Positions 57,583-64,000 of a stretch of 64,000 nucleotides of DNA are shown here, in pieces. The stretch covers positions 1,335,796 through 1,399,795 of the forward strand of contig NZ_FOXJ01000001.1 of NCBI RefSeq assembly GCF_900115685.1, written 5' to 3'. The position numbers were made by a program, and so were the translations under genes. The stretch is from Variovorax sp. 770b2 (GTDB lineage Bacteria; Pseudomonadota; Gammaproteobacteria; Burkholderiales; Burkholderiaceae_C). A model generated the notes under the pieces. That model saw nothing but the letters and a program-made list of their open reading frames with translations, did not search any database and had not been told where the DNA came from. How positions within the stretch are numbered: position 1 is the first letter of the stretch; the number at the start of each line of letters is the position of its first letter.

Positions 57583-58424
57583 GCCGCAACGTGGCAGCGT
57601 CGATTCGTGCACGGCTGAAGCAGAAGGCCGATGCCACCCGGCAAGATTTCAACCTGACCCTGACGCACTATGGTCTGGAGCGGCTTCTCTATCGCCTGTC
57701 GCTCTCGCGGCATGCGGGCAGTTTTCTGCTGAAGGGCGCTTTGCTCTTCTCGCTCTGGTACGAAGTGCCGCATCGCGCGACGCGGGACATGGACCTTCTT
57801 GGATTCGGACCCGACGACGTCGATTCCGTGGTCACAGCCTTTCGCGAGATCTCGGCAATCCAGGTGGAGGACGGTATGGCGTTCGATCTTTCCACCATCA
57901 AGGGCACGGAGATCCGCAAGGAGGCGGGCTATGGCGGCGTCAGGGTGGATCTGCGAGCGGTACTCGACGGTGCACGCATTTCGCTTCAGATCGACGTGGG
58001 CTTCGGCGATGTCGTGACACCGGCGCCGGTGTCGGTGAGCTACCCGGTCCTGTTGAGTGACCTGCCGGCGCCAGCGTTGCGTGCCTATCCGAAGTACACG
58101 GTGGTGGCCGAGAAATTCCATGCACTGTGCGTGCTCGGCATGACCAACAGCCGGATGAAGGACTACTTCGACCTGTGGATTCTTCTTCGAGAAGACGAAC
58201 TCGACGGCGCGGAACTGCGACGCGCCATCGAGGCCACCTTCGCCAGAAGGAAAACGCCCTTGCCAACGTCTTTGCCGATCGGATTGGGAAGCTCCTTCGC
58301 AGAAGACGCAGGCAAGCAAAAACAGTGGACAGCGTTCTTGAAGAAAAATCAGCTGGCTCCGTTGCCGCTCCAAGAGATCGTCCACTTCCTGAGTGATCGA
58401 CTGCATCGAACGAACAGCTTGTAG
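57579..58424 (+). CDS. AbiEii/AbiGii-family nucleotidyltransferase toxin
   Basis: A 281-residue nucleotidyltransferase-fold protein. LLKGALLFSLWYE (51-63) and ATRDMDLLGFG (67-77) form the NTP/metal site of the family, and KYTVVAEKFHALCVLG and NSRMKDYFDLW complete the AbiEii signature. The family blocks growth by modifying tRNA or other targets and can give abortive phage resistance. No residue loss is evident. It converges with the metallohydrolase gene. Confidence 0.9.
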   Translation: MSRNVAASIRARLKQKADATRQDFNLTLTHYGLERLLYRLSLSRHAGSFLLKGALLFSLWYEVPHRATRDMDLLGFGPDDVDSVVTAFREISAIQVEDGMAFDLSTIKGTEIRKEAGYGGVRVDLRAVLDGARISLQIDVGFGDVVTPAPVSVSYPVLLSDLPAPALRAYPKYTVVAEKFHALCVLGMTNSRMKDYFDLWILLREDELDGAELRRAIEATFARRKTPLPTSLPIGLGSSFAEDAGKQKQWTAFLKKNQLAPLPLQEIVHFLSDRLHRTNSL

Positions 58425-58474
58425 AGGCATCGTGCGCTCGAGCAAGCGCCCGCAACGATCGAGTGAAAGCAGGC

Positions 58475-59575
58475 TCAGTCCTTGGCGCGCACCCACCACG
58501 CGTCGCCCGCATGCGGCGCGGTCAGTGAAAGGCGCTCGCCCATCACCGGTGTCGCAAGCTTCACATCACGTGCCTGCGCCAGCGCCTGAATGCGTTCGAA
58601 GGGCTCGTCCCAGGCGTGCAGCGCCAGGTCGAACGTGCCGTTGTGCACCGGCAGCAGCCAGCGCCCCCGCAGGTCGAGGTGGGCCTGCAGCGTCTCTTCC
58701 GGCTGCATGTGGACGTCGACCCATTGCTTGTCGTAGGCGCCGGTCTCGATCATCGTCATGTCGAAGGGGCCGTAGCGCTCGCCGATGGTCTTGAAGTCCG
58801 CGTGGTAGCCGGTGTCGCCGCTGAAAAAGATCCGCAGTTCGCCCGCCACGATCACCCACGACGCCCACAGCGTGCGATCCTCGTCGAGCAGGGTCCGGCC
58901 CGAGAAGTGCTGCGCGGGCACCGCCGCCAACCGGACGTTGCCGACGTTCGTTTCGCCCCACCAGTCGAGCTGCCGCACGCGCGCCGGATCGACGCCCCAC
59001 GCGATCAACCGTTCGCCCACGCCCAGCGGCGTGATGAACACCTCGACCTTCGGCGCAAGCCGGGCGATGGCGGCGCGGTCCAGGTGATCGAAGTGGTCGT
59101 GCGAGAGGATCACGCCCTTGATCGGCGGCAGGTCGTCGATGTCGATCGGTGGCGCATGGAATCGCTTCGGACCGGCCCACTGCACCGGTGACGCGCGCTC
59201 GGAGAAGACCGGGTCGGTGAGCCAGAACTCGCCGTCCAGCTTGAGCAGCAAGGTCGAGTGGCCCAGGCGGTACAGGCTGCCGTCCGGCGCCGCGAGGAGC
59301 GCCGCGGCCGTCAAGGGCCGCACCGGGATCGGCACGTGCGGCACGGTCGTGTCGCTCTTGCCGGTGAGGAACTGCCAGCCGATCGCGACCGTCTTGAGGA
59401 ACCCCAGCGGCACGCGCGGCACGACGTTGCGGTAGAGGCCGTCGCGTTGTTGCGGCGACTGGGGGTTGGCCGCGAGACGCGGGCTGCAGGCACACAAGGA
59501 GAAGGTGGACATGGCGATGACTCCGATCATGAAAACGTGAAAGGCGGTGCGGGAGGTGCGGGGCGTGCGCTTCAT
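58475..59575 (-). CDS. MBL-fold metallo-hydrolase (NAPE-PLD/UlaG-like), probable lipoprotein
   Basis: A 366-residue metallo-beta-lactamase-fold hydrolase. The zinc motif is SHDHFDHLD (HxHxDH at 159-164); LGHSTLLLKLDG (104-115) and FFSGDTGYHADF are family features, and HMQPEETLQAHLDLRG with LPVHNGTFDLA supply further ligands. The N-terminus is hydrophobic and ends in Cys30 (SLCAC-S), suggesting lipidation, though Cys at -2 is atypical. ATG 59575 lies 10 bp after the TetR gene, so it is probably that regulator's target. Substrate unknown. Confidence 0.82.
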   Translation of the reverse strand: MKRTPRTSRTAFHVFMIGVIAMSTFSLCACSPRLAANPQSPQQRDGLYRNVVPRVPLGFLKTVAIGWQFLTGKSDTTVPHVPIPVRPLTAAALLAAPDGSLYRLGHSTLLLKLDGEFWLTDPVFSERASPVQWAGPKRFHAPPIDIDDLPPIKGVILSHDHFDHLDRAAIARLAPKVEVFITPLGVGERLIAWGVDPARVRQLDWWGETNVGNVRLAAVPAQHFSGRTLLDEDRTLWASWVIVAGELRIFFSGDTGYHADFKTIGERYGPFDMTMIETGAYDKQWVDVHMQPEETLQAHLDLRGRWLLPVHNGTFDLALHAWDEPFERIQALAQARDVKLATPVMGERLSLTAPHAGDAWWVRAKD

Positions 59576-59585
59576 CCGAAGAAGC

Positions 59586-60194
59586 TCACGCGCGAGGCGC
59601 GGCGGCCGATGGACTGCCGCACACCAGGCGCACCGCGGTGCGTATGCCGGCCTGGTACTCGGCCGGCGTGCGGGCGTAGTGCTTGAGGCCGTGCGAGGCC
59701 GCGTACAGGTGCTGTGCAAGCGACTTGGCCGTCAGGCCCGCAGCGCGCCACGGGACGGCGGGCTCGCTCGACTGGATGGCCCGCGCGAGCTCCTTGGGGA
59801 CGACCTTGTCGAACTCCTCCAGCACCGGTCCGACGAGTTCGCGTGCGGTTGCGACGATTTCGTTCATGTGTTCCAGCGACATCTGCGAGCCGTCGTTCTG
59901 CGCATGCAGCGCCGCGAAGGCGCCGACCAGCCGCTCCTCGATCGGCAGGTCCTTGCGCGCCAGCGCGGCCCGCATGGCCGCGATGCCCTGCTGCGCGAAC
60001 CAGGTGACGGCTTCCTTGAAGAGTTCGTCCTTGGACGCGAAGTGCAGGTAGAGGCCCTGGCGGGAAATGCCGGCGGCGCGCGCGAGGTCGTCCATCGACG
60101 TCTTCCTGAAGCCGTAGCGCAGGAAGACGCCGAGCGCGGCTTCCATGATGGCCACGCGCCGGTCGGGGGCGGCGGCTGGTGCGGCGGCAGCCAT
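59586..60194 (-). CDS. TetR-family transcriptional regulator
   Basis: A 202-residue regulator. The HTH domain spans about 12-60 (ALGVFLRYGFRKTSMDDLAR, AAGISRQGLYLHFASKDELF). The C-terminal ligand-binding domain is TetR-like with no recognisable subfamily. It leads the metallohydrolase gene by 10 bp and is served by a clear promoter at 60299-60326. Autoregulation of the pair is the simplest model. Confidence 0.9.
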   Translation of the reverse strand: MAAAAPAAAPDRRVAIMEAALGVFLRYGFRKTSMDDLARAAGISRQGLYLHFASKDELFKEAVTWFAQQGIAAMRAALARKDLPIEERLVGAFAALHAQNDGSQMSLEHMNEIVATARELVGPVLEEFDKVVPKELARAIQSSEPAVPWRAAGLTAKSLAQHLYAASHGLKHYARTPAEYQAGIRTAVRLVCGSPSAAAPRA

Positions 60195-60497
60195 CAGCGG
60201 ATGGCTCCGGCGGGATGGGGAGGGCGGATGTTCATGGTGCTTTTTCCGGTGAGACCGACGCGAATGCCGGATGCCGATTAGTGAGGACGAAAAACCTTAC
60301 TTTACAAGTTCGATCTAATTTGTCAAGTCAGTCATGTCGATGCCGTCGCAGGCGGAACTCACCGGGAGCGACCGGCGAGGCGCTGTAATGGCGCGTAATG
60401 GATTTCCGGCAGGTGCGTCCCTACAGTGATTTCTCCCCGGCGACCTGGCAGGTCGACGCAGGGATTCACACCACGACCCAACACCATGGAGAACGAC
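60195..60497. other. 303-bp divergent intergenic region
   Basis: It lies between the TetR gene (minus) and the 94-residue protein gene (plus). It holds the TetR promoter and its AT-rich surroundings (60270-60330). The rest (60331-60497) is GC-rich and presumably carries the promoter of the plus-strand gene, with a weak TACAGT -10-like box near 60422. No gene is seen. Confidence 0.5.
60299..60326 (-). promoter_or_regulatory. Sigma70-type promoter of the TetR-metallohydrolase operon
   Basis: Read on the minus strand, consensus TTGACA (60326-60321), a 16-bp spacer and TAAAGT (60304-60299) form a good promoter about 100 bp upstream of the TetR start. The AT-rich spacer and flanks are likely sites for TetR binding. 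Confidence 0.7.
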
Positions 60498-60782
60498 ATG
60501 ACCAGCGTGACCGTCCATATCGTCGGCGGAGCCGACAAAGACAACACGACCGCCGTGACCATCGGCACCGTCCGGTGGGGCAACAACGGCACCGCGCCCC
60601 TGGGCAGTGCGCAGAACGTGCCCGAAGGGATATGGGACCTGACCGTCTTCAAGACCACCATCCCCACGCACCTCTCCATCAAGGTGGAGGTGTATGGCAA
60701 TGTCGCGCTGGTCAACATCACCGTGAACCAGGACAACATCTCGGTGAACCTGGACGCTGTGGCCTCGCGGCTCGAAGCCTAG
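60498..60782 (+). CDS. Small beta-rich hypothetical protein
   Basis: A 94-residue protein without signal peptide or membrane segment. The sequence alternates Thr/Val/Ile/Asn (SVTVHIVGGADKDNTTAVTI; KVEVYGNVALVNITVNQDNI), suggesting a compact beta sandwich. I recognise no family. ATG 60498 has GGAG 6 nt upstream, better than ATG 60486. It is monocistronic in appearance and faces away from the TetR gene. Confidence 0.6.
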   Translation: MTSVTVHIVGGADKDNTTAVTIGTVRWGNNGTAPLGSAQNVPEGIWDLTVFKTTIPTHLSIKVEVYGNVALVNITVNQDNISVNLDAVASRLEA

Positions 60783-60874
60783 AAGTTCGCGCGCAACCCC
60801 GCCATCGCGCCGGTCGAACCGCGCGCGATGCACGGGCGAGGTGCTCGCTGGCGGCCTCGCGAAGAGGCGGAACC

Positions 60875-61498
60875 ATGCGCGATGATCGACGCATGTCAGA
60901 ACAGCTTCTTCTCCCCGGAATCGATCCCCCGCCGCGGCCCCTGCCGCGACCCCGAGCCAAGGCGCGCCGCAAGGAGCCGCTGCCGCACACGCTCTTCCTT
61001 GCGATCTTTCCGAACGCCCGGGACGCCGCATCGATTGCGGCGCTCGGTGCGCAACTGGACGAGCACCATTCGCTCAAGGCAACGCTGAGCGAGCCGCATC
61101 GCCTTCACGTCACGCTGCACGATCTCGGTGGCTACGGCACGGTACCGCTCAAGAAGGTGCAGGCCGCGCTGGAGGCGGCCGCCGCCGTCGCGCCACCCGC
61201 GTTCGACGTCGTCTTCGACCACGCCATGACCTACGCGAACAGCAAGGCCTTCGTGCTGTGCGGTGAAGAGGGCACCGGTGCGCTCGCGGACTTCAGGCAG
61301 CGCCTGGGCGAAGCGCTGGCCGACGCGGGCCTCAGGCCCGAGCGCAGCTTCACGCCGCACATGACCCTTGCGTACACGCGGCGCAAGATCGAGAAGCACA
61401 CGATCGATCCGGTCCGCTGGACCGCGGGCTCCTTCGCGCTCATCGACAGCCGCGTCGGGGAGGGCGTGCACGAAGTGCTCGGGCGGTGGCCCGCATGA
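60875..61498 (+). CDS. 2'-5' RNA ligase family protein (2H phosphoesterase)
   Basis: A 207-residue 2H-superfamily protein. The two catalytic motifs are HVTL (78-81) and HMTL (162-165), separated as in LigT/ThpR enzymes. The N-terminal 38 residues are Pro/Arg-rich. The start is ATG 60875, backed by GAGG 7 nt upstream; ATG 60893 (MSEQLLLPG) lacks a ribosome-binding site. Members ligate or cleave 2'-5'/2',3'-cyclic phosphodiester bonds in RNA. Its stop overlaps the next start (ATGA). Confidence 0.85.
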   Translation: MRDDRRMSEQLLLPGIDPPPRPLPRPRAKARRKEPLPHTLFLAIFPNARDAASIAALGAQLDEHHSLKATLSEPHRLHVTLHDLGGYGTVPLKKVQAALEAAAAVAPPAFDVVFDHAMTYANSKAFVLCGEEGTGALADFRQRLGEALADAGLRPERSFTPHMTLAYTRRKIEKHTIDPVRWTAGSFALIDSRVGEGVHEVLGRWPA

Positions 61499-62028
61499 GC
61501 GAGCCGCTGATCGCCTGCCTGGACGTCGACTACCGCGCCGACACCGCCGTGGCCGCGGGCCTCTGGTTTCGCGGATGGACGGCAGCGCATGAAGAGACGC
61601 AGGCCATCGCGGGCTTTCGCGAGGTGGCCGGGTACGAGCCCGGCGCGTTCTATCGCCGCGAGTTGCCGTGCCTGCTCGGCGTGCTGCGCGAAGGGCCGCT
61701 GGCGGACATTGTCGTCGTCGATGGCTACGTGTCGCTGGAGCCGGGGCACCCGGGCCTGGGCGCGCACCTGCACGACGCGCTGGATCGCAAGGTGCCCGTG
61801 GTCGGCGTCGCCAAGACCGCCTACCGCAGCGCAAGCGATGTGGTCGAGGTGCTGCGCGGCCAGAGTTCGTCGCCGCTCTTCGTGACGGCCATCGGCATCG
61901 ACCTCGCCGCCGCGGCGGCCGAAGTGAGGCGAATGCACGGCGAGCACCGCGTGCCGACCTTGCTGCGCGCGGTCGACCAGCTCGCGCGCCGTTCGGAAAT
62001 GCCCGGTCGCACCGGACAGGGCGAATAG
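61495..62028 (+). CDS. Endonuclease V-like protein (divergent)
   Basis: A 177-residue protein resembling endonuclease V, which nicks nucleic acid next to deoxyinosine or inosine. Visible features are CLDVDYR (8-14, metal Asp), the GYEPGAFYRRELPCLL segment (47-62, Glu), VVVDGYVSLEPGHPGLGAHL (74-93, Asp and HP motif) and VGVAKT (103-108). It is shorter than E. coli Nfi (223), and the HPR motif reads HPG, so activity is uncertain. ATG 61495 overlaps the RNA-ligase stop, so the two are translationally coupled. Confidence 0.75.
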   Translation: MSEPLIACLDVDYRADTAVAAGLWFRGWTAAHEETQAIAGFREVAGYEPGAFYRRELPCLLGVLREGPLADIVVVDGYVSLEPGHPGLGAHLHDALDRKVPVVGVAKTAYRSASDVVEVLRGQSSSPLFVTAIGIDLAAAAAEVRRMHGEHRVPTLLRAVDQLARRSEMPGRTGQGE

Positions 62029-62220
62029 AAAAACTCCGCGCCGCGCGTGCGATTGCTTCCCTCACGCAGGCTGTCTTCCCCGCAATCGCCGAGCTGTTGT
62101 CAAGCGGACGACACATTCAACGCCGAAGCTCCGCAGGCCAGCATTTTTCAAAGCAGCCGGAGGGAGAGTCAGCGTGAACCACATCGTGGCGAGATCGTTC
62201 CTGCACGGGCGCGGCATCCG

Positions 62221-64000
62221 ATGAGCAGCCCGCCCGGCCGCCATCTCGCGGCGCTTGTCGCAGACCGCCAGCACGACCGGCTGCTGCGGCTTTCGTTTCC
62301 GCAAGGCGGAGAGCCGGCCGCGGCCGACCTCGTGGTCAACACCCTGCATGCATCGGAAGGCCTGTCGCGCGATTTCGATTTCGCGGTCGGGATTCTCAGC
62401 AGCAATGCGGGGCTGGCGCTGAAGGACCTGCAGGGCAAGATGCTCTGCGTCGAGCTCGTGCGGCCCGACGGCACGCTGCGCCATTTCACCGGCATCGTCT
62501 TCGGGTTCAGGCTCGTGCGCACCGACGGCAACCTGGCCTTCTACGAAGCCCGGCTCGGCCCGTGGCTCCAGTACCTGCGGCTGCGCGCGAACAACCGTCT
62601 CTTCCATCGCCAGACGCTGCGCGCGCAGACCGAGGCCATCTTCAACGACTACGGCGTGCTGCCCAAGTGGGAGTGGTTCGTTCGCACCGAGGAGCAGCCC
62701 CACACGATGGCCGTGCAGGGCGGCGGGGCCGGCGGCGAAACCGACCACAACTACCTGCACCGCCGCTGGGAGGCCGCGGGCTACAGCTACTGGTACGAGC
62801 ATTCGGCCGAGGGCCACACGCTGCATGTGTGCGACGACAGCACGCTCGCCAAGGCGGTGGATGGGTCGTCTCCCGGCATCCGCTTCCAGGACGAAGGCGG
62901 CGCACAGGAAGAAGACGCCATCGGCCAGTGGAGCGCGGTGCGCGAACTGGTTTCGGCGCAAACGGCCGTCAGCGCCTACGACTTCAAGAGCCCGCGCCCG
63001 CAGCACGCCGAGATGCCCAGCAACAACCTGCAGGGCGAGGTGCCGCAGCTGGAGGTGCACGAGTACGGCGGCGCACGCCACTTCAAGACCTCGCTCGAAG
63101 GCGAGGCCGTGGCGCGGCGGCGCATCGGCGAGATCGAGGCCAAGGCCAAGCGCTTCGAGGCGGAGGGCAACAACCGCTTCGCGCTGCCCGGGCGCTGGTT
63201 CCGGCTGGTCGATCACTTCGGGCGCACCGAGGGCGATGGCTCCGAAAGCGAATTCCTCATCCTCTCGGTCGAGCACCGCGCGACCAACAACTACCTGCAG
63301 GAGCCCGCGACGGCGGAAGGCAAGCCGAAGGGCTCGCGCGCCGAGTACCGCAACAGCTTCACCTGCAGCCGCCGCTTCGTCGCGTGGATGCCCGGCCGGG
63401 GCTTTCACAGCGTCGAGCAGCGCGTGCTCGCGCCGCAGACCGCCACCGTGGTCGGGCCGGCCAGCGAGGGCAGCATCCACACCGACGAGTACGGCCGCAT
63501 CCGGGTCCAGTTCCACTGGGACCGCGAAGGCCGGAACGACGAGAAGAGCTCGGCCTGGGTGCGCGTGCTGAGCACCTGGGCCGGCGGCGAGACCGGCATG
63601 GTGTCGTTCCCCCGCGTGGGCTCCGAAGTGGTGGTGCAGTGCCTGGACGGCAACCCCGACCATCCGGTGGTGATGGGCGTGGTCTACAACGCGCGGCGCA
63701 TGCCGCCGTGGGCGCTGCCCGGGCAGAAGGCGCTCATGGGCCTGCGCAGCCGCGAGCTCGCCGAGGGCTCGGGCAACGAGCCCGGCGGCAAGAGCAACCA
63801 CCTGCTGCTGGACGACACGCAGGGCAAGATCCAGGCGCAGCTCCGAAGCGACTACGACGCGAGCCAGCTGAGCCTCGGCCACATTGCGCGCATCGAGGAC
63901 AACGCGGGCCGCAAGGACGAGCGCGGCCACGGCTTCGAGCTGCGCACCGACGGCCACGGCGCGGTCCGCGCCAAGAGCGGCCTGCTCATCAGCACCGAGC
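62221..64000 (+). CDS. vgrG: Type VI secretion tip protein VgrG (TssI), 5' part
   Basis: An open frame of 593 codons running off the right edge. The N-terminal gp27-like region spans about 1-390 (SRDFDFAVGILSSNAGLALK; a WYEHSAEGHTLHVCDD segment is typical). The gp5 OB-fold needle is at about 405-490 (GSIHTDEYGRIRVQFHWDR; AGGETGMVSFPRVGSEV; GNPDHPVVMGVVYN). A DUF2345 domain begins near 505 (GHGFELRTDGHGAVRAKSGL). VgrG trimers cap the Hcp tube and carry effectors. ATG 62221 has a weak ribosome-binding site, but no other start lies in frame nearby. An effector or adaptor gene would be expected downstream. Confidence 0.92.
   Translation, partial: MSSPPGRHLAALVADRQHDRLLRLSFPQGGEPAAADLVVNTLHASEGLSRDFDFAVGILSSNAGLALKDLQGKMLCVELVRPDGTLRHFTGIVFGFRLVRTDGNLAFYEARLGPWLQYLRLRANNRLFHRQTLRAQTEAIFNDYGVLPKWEWFVRTEEQPHTMAVQGGGAGGETDHNYLHRRWEAAGYSYWYEHSAEGHTLHVCDDSTLAKAVDGSSPGIRFQDEGGAQEEDAIGQWSAVRELVSAQTAVSAYDFKSPRPQHAEMPSNNLQGEVPQLEVHEYGGARHFKTSLEGEAVARRRIGEIEAKAKRFEAEGNNRFALPGRWFRLVDHFGRTEGDGSESEFLILSVEHRATNNYLQEPATAEGKPKGSRAEYRNSFTCSRRFVAWMPGRGFHSVEQRVLAPQTATVVGPASEGSIHTDEYGRIRVQFHWDREGRNDEKSSAWVRVLSTWAGGETGMVSFPRVGSEVVVQCLDGNPDHPVVMGVVYNARRMPPWALPGQKALMGLRSRELAEGSGNEPGGKSNHLLLDDTQGKIQAQLRSDYDASQLSLGHIARIEDNAGRKDERGHGFELRTDGHGAVRAKSGLLISTE

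Overview
The window is GC-rich chromosomal DNA from a betaproteobacterium, most likely Comamonadaceae and close to Variovorax. This placement rests on the form of the proteins, on gene order (prmB-dapE-pilU-dapD-dapC; lptF/lptG divergent from pepA-holC; rimP-nusA-infB-rbfA-truB-typA; smpB divergent from ratA-rnfH; guaB/guaA) and on frequent ATGA/GTGA start-stop overlaps. No computed identity was available. Almost all of it is coding. Very long open frames antisense to real genes are an effect of the base composition.

Layout. 1-6538 (minus strand) holds the end of an ABC-F gene, prmB, the lysine/diaminopimelate genes dapE, dapD and dapC with a PilU-type ATPase between them, and a LysE exporter. 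6564-9936 holds argA and a soluble AAA ATPase fused to an FtsH-type (M41) zinc protease domain, the least conventional protein here. hrpA (10319-14182) faces a group of small membrane proteins, a methionine aminotransferase, cysB, cbiX, lptG and lptF. pepA-holC, an amino-acid-binding lipoprotein, a lone receiver protein, a coiled-coil protein and tRNA-Ser(GGA) follow. 25143-30743 has an SPFH/NfeD pair, an Orn/Lys/Arg decarboxylase, an exported ATP-dependent DNA ligase (LigE type) and fabI. 30781-36321 is a Yej-type peptide importer, then an MFS carrier.

37551-46057 is the transcription/translation operon rimP-nusA-infB-rbfA-truB-typA. It is preceded by a TATAAT box and, a few bases later, a perfect intrinsic terminator hairpin, which suggests attenuation. 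46073-50801 has an EamA exporter, a 480-residue membrane protein with internal repeats, and an ECF sigma/anti-sigma pair flanked by two paralogous Yx(FWY)xxD secreted proteins. 50895-52757 is smpB, ratA, rnfH and a DUF4124 gene.

From 52886 the region looks more accessory. guaB and guaA are separated by a Phd/VapC-type toxin-antitoxin pair with its own promoter and a cluster of GGCCAGA operator-like sites. An AbiE-type toxin-antitoxin pair with a 9-bp inverted repeat in its promoter lies directly after guaA. Next come a TetR-metallohydrolase pair, an unknown 94-residue protein, a 2'-5' RNA ligase family protein coupled to an endonuclease V-like protein, and a VgrG gene (type VI secretion tip) that runs off the right edge.

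Best candidates for new biology: the AAA-M41 fusion, the sigma/anti-sigma module with its paired secreted proteins, the toxin-antitoxin insertion in the gua locus with its operator cluster, the rimP leader, and the repeat-containing membrane protein. No insertion sequence, prophage or CRISPR array was seen.
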